Assembly (NCBI RefSeq): GCF_019175385.1
Contig: NC_083343.1
Location: 54,520,457 to 54,584,456, forward strand
DNA length: 64,000 nucleotides
Reading direction: 5' to 3'
Source: Lycium barbarum
Lineage: Eukaryota; Streptophyta; Magnoliopsida; Solanales; Solanaceae
Positions 12,104 through 24,961 of the stretch are shown here, piece by piece; position 1 is the stretch's first letter; every line of letters begins with the position of its first letter. The notes below the pieces were generated by a model. That model ran no database searches. It was not told where the DNA came from and saw only the letters and a list, made by a program, of their open reading frames with translations. A program made the translations under genes and the position numbers.

Positions 12104-12682
12104 GAATGAAAATGAGTGCAGTGCATAATCAAAATGAAATAATAGAACTCTGTAATGTCACAAAATAGCTATATACATATATTATACTCATGGCATGCAT
12201 AGGGGTTCAACTATAAACTATCGCTCTATCCTACCTTGAAGGAAAAATTTATAAGGTGAGATCAACAACAATGAAATTAATCGAGAAAATCATGAAATAG
12301 CTTAACATTTTTACATCATTGTTGAAATCATATTTGAGACTGTTACACCTCGGAAAACTTTCGTTAATGCACAATGGATAAACTAACGAGGGGAATGAAG
12401 TATATGATGTTTCAATAAGTAAGAAATAACATTTGATGATTCTAAATGAGATTTCAAAGACATTCGAAGTAAGAGAAGAAAGTTGTCAAGGAAGGCAAGG
12501 CATACGTTATGTATCGGAAAGGATTTACGAGTAACGAGTTAATGATGATTTAATGATGCTTTGGAGAAGAGTTATAACGTCCCTGAGATTGTTAATGAGG
12601 TGATAAACAAGTGTTAAGAAGGTCCCATAAGGATTGGAGATCAAACGAGTCGACGAGAACGAAATCGGAATAGCTGGGCATT

Positions 12683-12835
12683 ATACGGCCCAAAATACTA
12701 GCCGTATAAATTATACAGTCCGTATGTTAGGCCGTATATTTATCCCAGATGGGAAACATTCTATGTACCAAACATACGGTCCAGACATACGGTCAGTATA
12801 AAATATACGGACCATATGTTGGTCCGTATGTTCGT
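12683..12835 (+). promoter_or_regulatory. U3 palindrome cluster (D 5' LTR)
   Basis: Repeated half-sites of CCGTATA and TACGG, including TATACGGACCATATGTTGGT and CATACGGTCCAGACATACGG, begin about 340 bp into the LTR. They are likely cis-regulatory or structural; this is inference only. Confidence 0.6.
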
Positions 12836-14112
12836 GTCGGGACAGATTTTATGTATTTAATAAGGGACCAAGTTCATTTCATTTCATTTTCCCCTTCACA
12901 CCACTTCTCTCTAGAACTCTCTAGAACACTTCTCCCACAAGAATTCAAGTAATATTAGTGATGAAGTACATCAATTTAAGTGAATCAAGTGTAAGAAGCA
13001 CATTAAAGTTCATCCAAGCCAAGGAATATCAATGGAAGTGAACTAGGGTTTTGGTGCAAGAGAAGTATTTCACCTCAAGGTTCATTCCTACACCATCTAA
13101 GGTACGATTTATGGTATTTCCATGTTGATTAAGGTATTTGAAAGTTGAAACACTTGGATTGAAAAAGGATATAGAAAATGGGTCATGAAAGTGAGAATAG
13201 TGTCATTTTGAGTGATAACTTGAATTGAGTCATGATTCTTGATGTGTTTTGATATGGTTGTGCTATAAATGACATTTAGAACATGGGGTAAGTATTATAT
13301 GTGAGAAAACGTGATAGTTAACTATAACCAGAATTATGGAGGAATTGAAGTGAAATTGTGAACTGCGGATAAGGTAGATGAATGATGATTTTGGGTATAA
13401 TATTTGTGAATGTTGTGATGGATGTTGGGAGTTGATATGTAAAATGAGGAAATTTGTATAAACAAAAGGAAATGCTGCCCAATTTTCTCTAGCATTAGTA
13501 AGCAGGTTTATATAATCAGGTAGGTAATGTTCAAGCGAATTCCTTTGAAGGTAGAGATGTGAGCGTTGAAGGAGAACGATTACGCGATAGAGTAGCAAGC
13601 AAAGAGGTATGTAAGACTAATCCCTTCTTTCTAAGGGATGATTATAATGACATGATATTCCCTATCTCTTCATGACTTTCTTACATCCCAAAAATTATGA
13701 GTCAATCTTAATAGAGAGCTATGTACGCATATGATAAAGAAAAGAGATATCATACGAGCATGATAATGATGATGATGAATATAAGTATGAAGAATCCTAG
13801 AGTAACATACGATGTCATGAGGCCAATGATCTTAAGTATGGTTCCATTGATGTTTTTCCTTGTGTACACTCACCTTAAAGTGTTAGTCCTTTCAAGGTGA
13901 GATATGATGATTATGATCACATCATAATGTAATCGGGGGGTCACGGCCTTATGTCACCCCGACATAGCCAAAGATGCCTTCTAATTCTAATGTATGTTTT
14001 AATGATAGGTGTATAATAATGCTAAGCTATGATAAGGTTACTATAAGCTTATGATAAGATTATGATATGCCTATGAGAAGTGTAATAATGATGAGTTTAT
14101 GTTGATTATATG

Positions 14113-14340
14113 ACGATGCGATTCCACCGTGCCTAGTTGGCCGGACATGTCACCGCTACGGCGGGCTGCTTGTTATTCCACCGTGCCTAGTTGGCCAGAC
14201 ATGTCACCGCTATGGTGGGCTGCTTGGTATTCCACCATGCCTATTTAGCCAGACATGTCACCGCTAAGGCGGGCTGCTTACGATTCCACCGCGCCTAGAA
14301 GGCCGGACGTGATCACCACTAGTGGGCGGCATATGATGGT
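14113..14340 (+). repeat. LTR minisatellite, about 57 bp unit x4 (D 5' LTR)
   Basis: Unit ATTCCACCGTGCCTAGTTGG followed by CCGGACATGTCACCGCTACG and GCGGGCTGCTT. Each unit has a CCGC/GCGG inverted repeat. The same four-unit array is in the 3' LTR at 31628-31850. Confidence 0.9.
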
Positions 14341-14530
14341 TACCCGGACGCAGGATAACGATGATGATTTATACGATACGATGATGTACTCGCTATAATG
14401 ATGCGTGTACTACGATTATGTATATGATATATGTATGAAATGTATCCACCCTTAAAGGTTATGCAGGTTGTATCTTCACCTTATGACTTATGATTTCTCT
14501 ATTATGTTCATTTCATTCAAGCCTTTATAC

Positions 14531-14592
14531 TCAGTACAATATTCGTACTGACGCCCGTTTTCTTTAGACGCTATGTTCATGCCCACAGGTAG
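14531..14592 (+). promoter_or_regulatory. LTR double-hairpin core (D 5' LTR)
   Basis: TCAGTAC (14531-14537) pairs with GTACTGA (14545-14551). Hairpin 2 (CGCCC...AGACG) is weakened here. ATGCCCACAGGTAGAC follows. Confidence 0.55.
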
Positions 14593-15007
14593 ACAGGGAG
14601 ACGGTGCGGACCCATAGTAGCCACCAGCAGATTTACAGGAGCACTCTATTATCCCGGAGGTGCTATTTGGTTGATCCGTCTGGGTATAAATATATATGTA
14701 TATGTATTTTGGGCATGACGGGGTCTTGTCCCATCCATATGTCTAGTACTCTCGTAGAGGCTTGTAGATACGCATGTGTGGGTAGTATGGTCTCACGATG
14801 TTACTTTTGTGTCTATATTATTATTTTGATAGCCGAAGGGCTTATGTATATAAAAGTAATTATGTTCCCAAAAAAATGATTTTTCTATGATTTTAGTATG
14901 TGTTTGATAAAAGAGCGCTTAATGAGTATGATGAGTATGAGAATGAGTGGTGCTCGGTGGTTAGCCCCGGGTACCCGTCACGGCCCCTAGTCGGGTCGTG
15001 ACAAAAG

Positions 15008-15018
15008 TGGTATCAGAG
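15008..15018 (+). promoter_or_regulatory. Primer-binding site (D)
   Basis: TGGTATCAGAG four bases after the 5' LTR end. This is the usual plant LTR-retrotransposon site complementary to the 3' end of initiator tRNA-Met. The next base is T where C is usual. Confidence 0.9.
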
Positions 15019-15213
15019 TAGTTCAGTCCTAGGAAGTGTCTACGAACCGTGTCTAGTAGAGTCTTGTTTATGGTGTGTTGCGCGCCACACTAATAAACAG
15101 GAGGCTACAGGGCATTTAGGAAAAATGACCATCTTTCATCTTAAGAGATCGTGCGATAGAGCTGTATGATAATATTATCCCCTCCCTAATTGTGCGTTAT
15201 AATTTAAGCAAAG

Positions 15214-15757
15214 TTGATAAAAGGAAAAGCTACGGCATCCCAGAAGGGCAAGATAGTGGTTGAAGATGGGCTTGAATGGGAGCCGTCTATGGATATGGAG
15301 GAGAGCGTACCCCAGAATAAGGCCCTATCTCGGTTTTCCCATACTTCGCCCACTTTAGAGGATCAGAGTGGAGCCTTAACTTTAGCTTCAGCACCCCCCG
15401 TTCCTCCACCAGATGCCTCGGGCCAAGAGATGAGACAGGCCATTCTTCTACTGACTCAATTGGTAGCCGCTCAAGCTCAGCGGCAGGATGTGGGCCACGA
15501 TAATAGGGGTTGGAGAAAGAGAGTTAGTTTTTCAGGGGTTGATCGTGAGTTTAGGGGTGCTCTAAGGCAATAATTCTCTAGGCACTCAGTTCGTTTAACA
15601 AGTAGTGCTCCTCCGCAGTTTCCTAGACCCAGGTTTGATGAATCTACTTATTCTGGATCACCCCAGAGTCTCAGAGTTTCCAGTTCTCGGATTCAGAGTG
15701 GTTCTAGTCAGACGAGATCCTCGGTACCACGATGTACTCAGTGTTCTAGGTTACATT
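15214..15757 (+). pseudogene. gag: Element D gag, N-terminal part, capsid-deleted
   Basis: Open frame beginning near a TTG at 15214 where a gag ATG might be expected; no good ATG is present. It reads a Lys-rich start, a Pro-rich PPVPPPDASGQEMRQAILLL segment and LVAAQAQRQDVGHDN, like J's gag at 55678-55869. Around 15505 it jumps directly to the sequence that follows the capsid domain in A (FSGVDREFRGALRQ, compare 7158-7200). The roughly 600-bp capsid core is therefore missing, apparently in frame. A TAA at 15571-15573 breaks the frame, which then continues to the Cys of CTQCSRLH, where LTR E cuts in at 15757. Confidence 0.8.
15753..15757. other. Target-site duplication of E (ACATT)
   Basis: ACATT here and again at 18941-18945 flank LTR E exactly. 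Confidence 0.95.
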
Positions 15758-18700
15758 TGTCACGACCCAAACCCCGTGGGCCGCGACTGGTACCCTAACT
15801 GGATACCCATACGTACCTATCTGATCGAATTCGAATCATACAGATTTTTTTTTTTTCGTTTCAAAACAGAAGTACGGAAATAGGCCGATGCAAATACGGC
15901 ACGCGCGCAACCATACGTATATATACATATATACCTGAACATACAGACATTTACAAGTAAGCCGATAAGGCTAACATACAGACGAAACCCGTAACCCACA
16001 CATCTATCTACAGGCCTCTACAGACATACAGAATCATATGACGGGACAGGGCCCCGCCGTACCCAGAATATACATACATACGGAGTACACAGAAGACAGA
16101 AAATATATACCAAAAGATATGCTCCGAGTCAAAGGAGCTCTTCGAATGGCAGAGTCAGAACCTACGCTGGCGGCGTGTCACCTGGCGCGTCTGTACCTGC
16201 GGGCATGTAGCGCAGCCCCCGAAGAACGGGGGTCAGTACGGAAAATGTACCGAGTATGTAAAGCAGAAACGTAACAGATATAAACATAGTCCGAACTAGA
16301 GTCACAGAAATGTAACGGGCAAAATCATAAGTCAAACTAACGGACAGAGTTATGATCCAGACAGACATACAGAATCGTGTTACACACAAATGAACAGAAT
16401 TATAGTTCGGACAGACAGACGGAATCATAATACGGACAGACGAGCAGAATCTGAATCCATACGGACATACAGAAGCAGAAGCCATACGGACATACAGAAA
16501 TAGTTGTAACACAGACGGACAGACAGTAGTATGACGGACAGAATTATGCATGCAGAGTAGCACAGAGTCATACAAAATCATACAAAGGCGTGTGCTTTAT
16601 AAATACAGATGGCACACGCATATATTCATACAGATCCCGGCCCTGTCTGGGGGCGCGGTAACAGAACCCGGCCCTCTTAGTACGGGACGCGGTGGACAGA
16701 CAGAATCAAATCAGATCATATGCCATCCTGGCCGCCATCCCCATACACAGATCATACAGACATACAGATCCCGGCCTGTACGCCGAGGGACGCTGTGAAC
16801 AATGCAGAGAAAATATGCACGATAACAGAACCTGGCCCGGGTCGCAGTGAAAGAATGCATTGAGACAGACACGAATCGATAAATGAGAAACCACCTACCT
16901 ACAGACTCAACATACAGACTCGATCAATCAGAAGGGTGCCAAACGGCGAGCCAAAATCAAAATATCCAGATAGTATGCATAGCACGCGCTCATATCCTAG
17001 TTAGGAAGGCACGACATATTATCAGAATGGGATGCTCAGATGTTCAGAAATAATATTGTATAAATTACACAAAAATATCCATAATATTCACAAAATAATA
17101 GTTCAGAAGTTTTTGGAGAAGATCGGACCAAAACAGAAGTATTTTAAAAATCGCACCGGAAGTATCGGGCCTTGTGGGCCCACCTCGGACCAACCCGAGG
17201 CTACATACGTAAATTACTGATGATTGACCTTATGAGGTCACCCATACTCATTCGGAAGTGTTCCGACTCCGTTTGGGGAAGTTTTGTACAAAATCTCACT
17301 TTAAGGGCAATTTGCAATAAAATAGTTTCAATTGAATTGAAGGAATTGGAGCGGTTTTCCGTCTCGAATTCCGGGGAACGGAGTCGGACCTAGGGCTCGC
17401 GGCCGAGCCTACCACATCCAGAACATGCCTAGGAGCGTATAGAAGTGCTTCACATACCTCGATGGCGCCTTATGCTCGCTCGGCGTCAATCCAAATTTCG
17501 TCCAAAATCTGGAAATGGTCAAGTTTACCATTTGGTTAGTTTCATTCTTTCAATACTCTATCTTTACACATAATTGCCTACCGAAATTTCGGCAGCATTT
17601 CCTCTGTATATATGACATCCCCGAGACTTAGCTCGGCTCAATTTAGCAACACAACAACCCAGAGGAGACATCCAAACAACAACAAACATCAATAAACACT
17701 AAATCATACCCTATGGCATTATTAGCCACCTTTCGACACGACGAATTATCTTTCGTTTCAAACTTACATTTCCAACCAAAACTTATTATTTTCATAGCCA
17801 TTATCCATCAAAATCATTACGACATACATCGGAGGCATCCATAACATGTTCACATAATATTCACAAGATATTCATAAAATTCACAAACATTCAACTTTCC
17901 ATCAAGTCACTACTTTTCCAATCCCTTCCTAACTTTCAACATGCAAACTCATCAACACATTTTTATATTCCAAGTTCATTGTCATAAGCATAATTTGCCT
18001 CTTAACACTTTCATTTTCACTTATACACAAGTCATAACAAAGTTCAATAATTTCCTTCAACAACTTAATAACCAATCTTCCATAACAACATAATTAACAT
18101 GCTAACAAGATTCAATTCACCTTCCAACACCAACCCACACCACACGGCCACATGCTATATTTTCCAAATTTCACTAGTTCATTCCACTTTCATTTCTAAT
18201 ACAATTTCCACCACACTACAACTAACTTACACAAGAATTCAAACCATTAAAATCATGCAATAACCCTATATGCATTCGGCCACACATCCAAAAATTCCAA
18301 CACACCAAATTTCCATATTTTTCATTCATTCACACACACTACAACATACATACATCATTTTTAACACAACAAAATCATGAAATCCTTACCTTTCTTCAAG
18401 TTCTTCACTTGGGGTTGAAGTTGTTTCCTTGTCAAGATGCTTACATCAACTTGTAGAGAATCTTGTGCTTAGCAATAATCTCTCAAGAGTTGAACTCTTT
18501 AGACCAAAGGATTGGCTCCAAAAATTTTTTCTTTATTTTCTTTCTTTCTTTCTCCAAAACCCGAAATGGCTTCTTTCCCCTTTTTTTTTGCTTCTCTTTG
18601 ATTTCTTTCTTGAATATTCTTAAGGATAGGGATGCTATATATTAGCACATGGGAATTAATTAATTCCATGGGCTTTGGATCAATGTACATGGCCGGTTGG

Positions 18701-18940
18701 GCCTTCCCACTTGGGCCTAATTTTCTCCGTTTTTTTTTTTGAGCCCACTTGGCTAATTTTGTAATTTTATGGGACAAGTTTCCAAAATTCTAATTTTTGC
18801 CCTTGGCCACCTTTCGTAATTCCACACCATTATATTCATAACTTACACATTCATACCAAGTAGTGTCCAATTGTGGCCTCATTCATTACAAGTCAATTTA
18901 CCTTGAATTTTTCGAACAAGCGAAAATGTCGGATGTAACA
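15758..18940 (-). mobile_element. Solo LTR 'E'
   Basis: 3183 bp, TGTCACGACCC at 15758 to GGATGTAACA at 18940 (TGTTACATCC... on its own strand), with perfect duplications of ACATT. Removing it and one ACATT restores an uninterrupted gag frame through the zinc knuckle, so the insertion edges are certain. There is no interior, so it is a solo LTR. It contains the double-hairpin core (16216-16253), many CAGACATACAGA-like short repeats (15940-16900), the CCGAAATTTCGG palindrome (17581) and a minus-strand ACATACC block near 17451-17457. Confidence 0.95.
16216..16253 (-). promoter_or_regulatory. LTR double-hairpin core (E)
   Basis: CCCCC (16216-16220) pairs with GGGGG (16228-16232). TCAGTAC (16233-16239) pairs with GTACCGA (16247-16253) with one mismatch in DNA terms. 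Confidence 0.6.
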
Positions 18941-19370
18941 ACATTGGAGACCGTGCCGCTTGGGCTCGGATGTTTGTTATGCCTGTGGTCAGCCAGGCCA
19001 TTTAAAGCGCGATTACCCATCACTACGTGGTAAAGGTAAGGTTCGGACTACAGGAGTGGTAGCTGGCTCTTCATCATCGGTACACCCTCCAAGGCCAAGG
19101 CCAGAAATGTTAGTAGGCGGTGATAGAGACTGAAGAGGAATGCCCAGTCCAACTGGATCCCAGCATCATATCCATGCGTTAGCTGAGCGACAGGATTTTG
19201 AGTCTTCCCCCGATATTGTCCCAGGTATATTGCTAGTATCCTCATATAATATGTGTGCATCGATTGATTCGGATCCTATGCTATTATGTATCACTCCCGA
19301 TATGATGATTGTGTTGAGGTGAAAAATCTGAGCCAATCCAACAATTTGAGATGATTCTATTTGTTAGTGA
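18941..19370 (+). pseudogene. gag-pro: Element D gag zinc knuckle and protease remnant
   Basis: Continuation of D's gag after LTR E. The zinc knuckle at 18975-19016 reads CYACGQPGHLKRDY, with the last metal-binding Cys changed to Tyr. A Ser-rich linker and the start of the protease follow (QDFESSPDIVPGILLVSS, then a decayed active-site region near 19260-19285). The frame collapses after about 19320. Nothing of the later protease, RT or RNase H follows. Confidence 0.75.
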
Positions 19371-19853
19371 CTTAGTGATAGCCAAAATCGTGATTTATGG
19401 GTAAGATGATTGACAGTGAGTGAATATAAATAATATGTGTATGTATATATATAGGAATTCTAGACCGAGTGTGCAGGCACAACTTATGAGACAAGCTCTA
19501 TTATTTATATCCTTTAATGGTAAGTGATCTTGTGTTGCTGAGTTGCGTATTATGTGTGTCCTAATATATGTCCTATTGAGACATTGGATGTGTTTTCTGA
19601 GCTATGTGCAGGTTTGGGTTGTTATGATTACAAGAGAAACTCTGCCGAAATTTTCCTAGAATCTAAAGGAGTTAAGATATAAGCTTGTAATATGTCCTAA
19701 CGGGAAAAGATGTTGTGGAAAAAGTAACGGCAGGACGAGATTAAGTTAGGAGTATCGTTGAAAACTACAAGAGATAAGTTAGATACTATTCAGTTTATAG
19801 TAACAATAGTTATAAGATCGACATTGATATGGTAAAGAGAAATGCATGGTAGT
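19371..19853 (+). mobile_element. Element D interior, non-coding
   Basis: No coding signal. Around 19638-19665 it carries GAGAAACTCTGCCGAAATTTTC, which in A, B and D occurs in the 3' untranslated end. D's protease remnant is thus followed almost directly by 3'-end-like sequence, suggesting loss of pol or a rearranged interior. It is cut at GTAGT (19849-19853) by LTR F. Confidence 0.6.
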
Positions 19854-22237
19854 TGTTATATCCCGTATTTTTGAACGTCAGATTAATTGCTGAGGTGGGA
19901 CCCACACATCGAGATTTTTTTTGGGACATCTGAATCACATATGAGAAGTTAAACACAACTCAAGAAGGACCCTTGGGCCAAATCAAAGTGGAAGTCCTCC
20001 AAACGAATATTTTTAAGAAAACGTTTTCGGGTGATCTGACTTCAAGGGGCAAAAACGGTATTATAAGTTTGGAATTTGGAAAAGTACCAAGAACTAGAAG
20101 TTGTAGATAATTGAATTATCTTTCCAACCATAGGTCGTGGGTGCCCAGGTGACGTCGGTACAAGGAGATATGAACGTTTTACGGTCGAAAGGTCAGTGGG
20201 CTAGGCCCAACTCGGGACCAAACCGAGTTGGCCCAAAAAAATAAAATAAAAATAATAAGGCCCAAATTTGTGAGGCCCAACCGGCCATGGTTATGGCCCA
20301 AGCCCATATTAAATAAAGTTTGGTCAATAAATAAGATGACTAAGTCATCTTATTCCACATAATGTTCTAGAAATTTCAAGAAAAGCAAGAACAAGAGAGA
20401 GAGGAGAAAAACTTAAGGCCATTTCGGCCAAGAGCAATTTTCACGAGAAAAATTTGCAAAAATTCTCCAAAAATCATTTTCTACCAAGTAAAGGGTGATT
20501 AACAAGGTGGAGTTGTTGGAGCAAGAAAAATTCAAAATCATACAAGTTGTCAAGTTGTAGTCAAGTGAGAAGTTGAAGAAGAAAGGTGAGTTTTGATCTT
20601 GTTTTATGTGTTATATATGGTTTATATGTGTTGTAGTATGCTAAAATGGATGAAATTCATGAAGGAGAGAAATATAGTATATGGCTGTGTATATATATAT
20701 GTGTGTGGGAGTCATGCTTCAATTATTTTAATTAGTGTTTAGTTGTTATTGTTGTGAATGATATGTAGAAAATGGAAGTTGAATGAGTTTGGAGAGATTG
20801 TAGTGGTGTATACATGTTTGAGCCGTGTGAGTGTGCATGGTATATGTGGCCGTGTATACTTGATGTATAGTCGTGTATATTGGTGAGTTGTGAAAGAATA
20901 ATGAGCGAGTTGTAATTAATATCTTAATCGTTGTGTTGTAGATGTTATATCGCAAATAAATACTTGACAAGTTTGGTGAAGTATTGGCAATTGGAAGTTT
21001 GTGTAAATTGAAAATAATGTTTTTGTATGGAAGACATGTAATGGTATTACTATGATGTTGTTGGAATATATGTATTATAAGGTTATTGTTATTTCATTGG
21101 AATTGGAGAGTATTGAAGGAGGTAGAATGTTAATTGAAGTGTTGGAATGCACCTTGAATGGAATATGTGAATTTTTAGTGTGATTGTTGAATTATGTTAA
21201 TAGTTTGGCCGGGTTTGAATTCCCGGATTGTGATTGATGAGAATTTGGCTATGTTGAATGTTGAGGATGGTATATTTACAGAGGAAGTGCTGCCGAAATT
21301 TCGGTAGCCAAGTGGTTCCTTAAGATTCTAACTCTAAGTATCCTAATGAAAGTTTGGGTAAATGTGACCAATTTGCAGATTTTGACGAGATTGCAACGTG
21401 AATTCGGAATAGCAAAAGAAGCGGAAAGAGGTATGTAAGGCTTCACCCTTCTTTCTATGGCATGTCTTAGTTGAAATAAGTTGGGTACGAGCCTCGGGGA
21501 CAACTCGGTTCCCCGGAATCCGCACCTAAAGTTTTCCACTTTTTGTTCAATAGAATTGAACTAGAAAGTGTGCCAATTGTTGGGAAAACCTCCTACACCC
21601 TTAGAACTTGTATAAATGGGACCCGATTACCCTAAGACCCTCACAAGTAATGCTATGACACGTAACATACGTAAATCGTATACGCTACCTCATCCGGCCC
21701 GAGGTGGGCCCGCTACTCTCGGATATTTCCTTACAGTCTTGCTTGACTTACTTGAAGTGAATCCAAAGGGAACCTTTGATCCCGATTTCGATACCAAATG
21801 ATAAATACTATGACTCCTCTAACGAGGGCACTTCCATGAAGATAATGATAACAATGATGTTAGATAAGAGAATATGCCTATGATACGTACTACCGGAACG
21901 ACTCTATGACTAAGATGACTAAGCTAAGTATCTTATGTAAACATGAAAATGATAAACTAATTTTCGAATCTTATTTATATTTCCTAGCTATGACTTTATT
22001 TTCTAAAAGATTTCAAAGTCTATGAACTGTCATCTATGATGCCCCGATTGCATTCTACGTTTACTTTAATATTATTCCCCGTTGGTAGTCTCACCTTAAA
22101 ATACTCGTTCCTTCAAGGTGAGACAAAGCGATCACGAGTATTCTATAATATAATTGGAGGTCACCGACCTTACGTCACTCCGATGACTACATGATTCTTC
22201 TTTGGCCTTTCCTGCATGCCTATGAGACATATGTATA

Positions 22238-22545
22238 TAGGATACGTAAATGCATATAAGACATGTAAATGTATGTAAGACATGTGTATATATTTTTAAA
22301 ACATGCACATGACGAAAGAGCTAGATCGCTATAGACCCTGATACATGCACATGATACACATATATGTATATGATAAAAGCACCAGAGCGCTATAGACGCT
22401 GATGTACCTACATGACACACGTATATGTATATGATAAAATCACCAGAGAGCTATAGACGCTGATGTACCTACATGACACACGTATATGTATATGATAAAA
22501 GAGCTAGAAAGCTATAGACGTTGATATATGTACATGATATATGCA
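22238..22545 (+). repeat. LTR minisatellite, about 60-75 bp unit (F)
   Basis: Four units of the type ATGTACCTACATGACACACG with TATATGTATATGATAAAA and an AGAGCGCTATAGACGCTGAT block. The array sits between the AAGGTGAG hairpin and the double-hairpin core, as in the other LTRs. Confidence 0.85.
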
Positions 22546-22888
22546 TATGTATACGGGGGAAATGGAGGTAAGGGCAGAGTGTTATGAACGCATATCCACC
22601 TGATCAGTTGGCATTACATGATATGATATCGTCCCGGACGCGGGATGTGTATATTTATGGTTAAATGGATCGGCTGCCGACGCCTCGGCAATATGAGATG
22701 TCCTATTTTATATGTATATGTATATGAACAAGGAAAGATTCTTAAAGGAAAGCTAAGTACGCATAGCACCTGCCAAGGGTATATATATATACAGGTTATG
22801 TTTCTATCCCAGGACATGTGTTCTAACTCTCTTATGTCATTATACATGATTCATATTTTCTGTATATTACTATTCATGCCTTACATAC

Positions 22889-22936
22889 TCGGTACACTAT
22901 TCGTACTGACGTCCCTTCTTGTGGACGCTGCGTTTC
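22889..22936 (+). promoter_or_regulatory. LTR double-hairpin core (F)
   Basis: TCGGTAC (22889-22895) pairs with GTACTGA (22903-22909) through one G-T wobble. CGTCC (22910-22914) pairs with GGACG (22923-22927). Confidence 0.6.
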
Positions 22937-23295
22937 ATGCCGCGCAGGTCAGCAGACAGGCGGATTTGATACTTAGAAGCTCTACCAGCAGTGTTGACAG
23001 TGCTCCAGTTATTCCGGAGCCTCACTTCCTTGGTACTATTTTGTGTATATATATTCGGGCACGGCAGTACTCAGCCCTTTCTATGTATAAGTGTACTACG
23101 TCTAGAGGCTCGTAGACAGTTATGTACAGTCAGTTAAGTACAGTTAGATATATGGTGTTTTGGCATGTTAATGTTAAAAAAAAATGGCTCTGTTTACATG
23201 GCTTGCTAAAAGGTAAAGGTAAAACAATAGACAAGGGGTGCTCGGTACAAGTATCGGGTACTCGTCACGGCCCCTAGACGGGTCGTGACAGTAGT

Positions 23296-24277
23296 ACTAA
23301 AACATGATATAGAAGAGAAAGGGTAACCCCAATAGAGTGTGATACTGAAGTGTTGATTGTATGGATAAGTACAAGTAAAATACGACAAGTCTATTAGAAA
23401 AATAAAGTAACAACATGACTGAGGTAGGGGTATGACGAATGTGGGTCCATTGGTAAAACAATTTATATGGGGAGTGTAATAGGGATGATTAGAAAGAGTA
23501 ACAGGTTGAGTATGCTTACTTCGCAAGGTTTATTCTACTTTACGAGCAGGCTTGCGAACGAGGTAAAGAAGTGGCACTCTATAGCGTTGATTATGATCAA
23601 GGTATAATGAGAGCGTGGCAAGAACTGTAATACAAAGTATAGCGAGGAAACGACTAAGGATGTGACATGTTCTATATGAATAAAGAGTGAACGCAAGTGT
23701 GAAGCCAACAAGCGAGCCATGGGGCTGTAGATGAGAAAGCTTATAAGACTTTGTTAAGGGAGAGTCCAGCATAGAGGTTCCTCAACGACAGAACTGATAG
23801 CAAGCAAAAGGGGGAAGTTAACTTGAAAAAGAAATCAGAGAAAAGCGATATGGCAAAGTAATAGTTCGTGATGTGTATAATCGAAAGTATGGGTGATATT
23901 TTTAGCTGGATGTAAAAGACCAAGACTACAGAAAGATGAATAACGAAAGGATCAACAAAATAAGGATGAGAGGGGATGATCAGAATGAACGGAATAAGTT
24001 TTGCAAGCGAAGGATGGATTGTACAAAGGTAGTATATTTTAAAGAACAAACGGTACTAAGTTAGGAATAGGGTTTCTTGTGCGAAGAACAAAAGATTGAT
24101 CATAGAATGGGAGGAAATAAGATAAATTGAGGAGGAAGGAATGTAAAGAAATAAGAAAGGGGAATAGAAAGAGAAGGAAATGCGCCGCAAAGTACGCGCA
24201 CTCAAGAAATTGCCGTGTTATGATTAAAGGAAGATGCATCTCCTACGAATATCCTATACCAAGTTAGAACGATCAAA
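23296..24277 (+). mobile_element. Element D interior filler between F and G
   Basis: About 980 bp with no recognisable domain on either strand. It is purine-rich on the plus strand, so the long open frames appear only on the minus strand and look like composition artefacts. It belongs to D by position between two precisely bounded solo LTRs. Confidence 0.6.
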
Positions 24278-24704
24278 GTATATGTCACACCCTAATCCCA
24301 CTAGGGTGTGATGGGCACTCGACCCCATATCCGGAGCCGAGCGAACCCACAGACATTCATTTCGTACATAATCTTTCCGGACTTTTAATCAAATAGAATG
24401 TAATACATAGTAAAACTTGCTGAAACATATATATATTTTGTAGCTTTCAAGTCAAACCAATCTGTAATCATACGGACTTTATAATGTGATACGAAACGAC
24501 ATATCGGCTGATGGAGCCGCTTACTAAACCGACATACCATACCCACGACTCTGTCTGCAAAGTCTTTAACATTAACAGAACCTTTAACACATATATTCTG
24601 ACTCGGCAGTTCTCCGGGAGCAAATGGAGCTTGCCATCCTCGCTGGAACAACTTCCATATTATCTTCAACTCATCTGGGAGTACCTGCGCGGCATGAAAC
24701 GCAG

Positions 24705-24742
24705 CCCCCGAAGAAAGGGGGTCAGTACGGAATATGTACTGA
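24705..24742 (-). promoter_or_regulatory. LTR double-hairpin core (G)
   Basis: CCCCC (24705-24709) pairs with GGGGG (24717-24721). TCAGTAC (24722-24728) pairs with GTACTGA (24736-24742). All pairs are perfect. Confidence 0.65.
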
Positions 24743-24961
24743 GCATGTAAGGCATGAAACACAGAAAACGAAGCCATAACCAAAGTAAAATGTACAGAAG
24801 GTGAGCACAATAACCAAAATACCAAAGTGTTGCATCTGACGTACAATCATACATAAGAGGTTTCAGAAGACAAATACGGCAATCAAAATGCCGAAATGCT
24901 TTGCTTTCTTTTGAAAAAAAAACATTTCCGTCTCATACACACAGAAAATCAAACACACAAT

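Larger units (their letters stand above)
11200..12340 (-). mobile_element. Solo LTR 'C', left segment
   Basis: Minus-strand LTR starting TGTCACGACCC at 11200 and interrupted at 12340 by element D. The rest is at 32518-33866, giving about 2490 bp in all. It is flanked by GCCAG (11195-11199) and CCCAG (33867-33871), a 5-bp duplication with one mismatch. No internal region is present, so it is a solo LTR. It contains a double-hairpin core (11594-11630), a tandem array (11756-12057) and an (AT)n run. Confidence 0.85.
12341..15003 (+). mobile_element. Element D 5' LTR
   Basis: 2663 bp, TGTTACACCTCGG... to ...GGGTCGTGACA, preceded by target duplication GAGAC (12336-12340) and followed by a primer-binding site. 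It contains the U3 palindrome cluster (12683-12835), GGTATGTAAG at 13606, the CTCACCTT/AAGGTGAG hairpin (13869-13876 with 13894-13901), a four-unit array (14113-14340), the double-hairpin core (14531-14551) and a terminal hairpin (14977-14986 with 14993-15002). Confidence 0.95.
19854..23290 (+). mobile_element. Solo LTR 'F'
   Basis: 3437 bp, TGTTATATCCCG to GGGTCGTGACA, flanked by perfect GTAGT duplications (19849-19853 and 23291-23295). Modules are TGCCGAAATTTCGG (21291), GGTATGTAAGG (21430), GTCTCACCTT/AAGGTGAGAC (22088-22097 with 22115-22124), a four-unit array (22238-22545), the core (22889-22930) and the terminal hairpin (23264-23273 with 23280-23289). Open frames inside are not recognisable. 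Confidence 0.95.

Noticed and set aside
18499..18777. 92-codon Lys-rich minus-strand frame and its plus-strand partners
   Set aside because: AT-rich, T-run sequence in the U3 part of LTR E; no domain and no homologue in related LTRs here.
22645..23115. 156-codon frame in LTR F
   Set aside because: It overlaps the double-hairpin core and LTR end, and equivalent frames are not kept in other LTRs.
24385..24846. 153-codon minus-strand frame in LTR G
   Set aside because: It reads through the LTR core; the FHALHAQYIFRTDP-type peptide recurs in other LTRs only because the DNA core is conserved.
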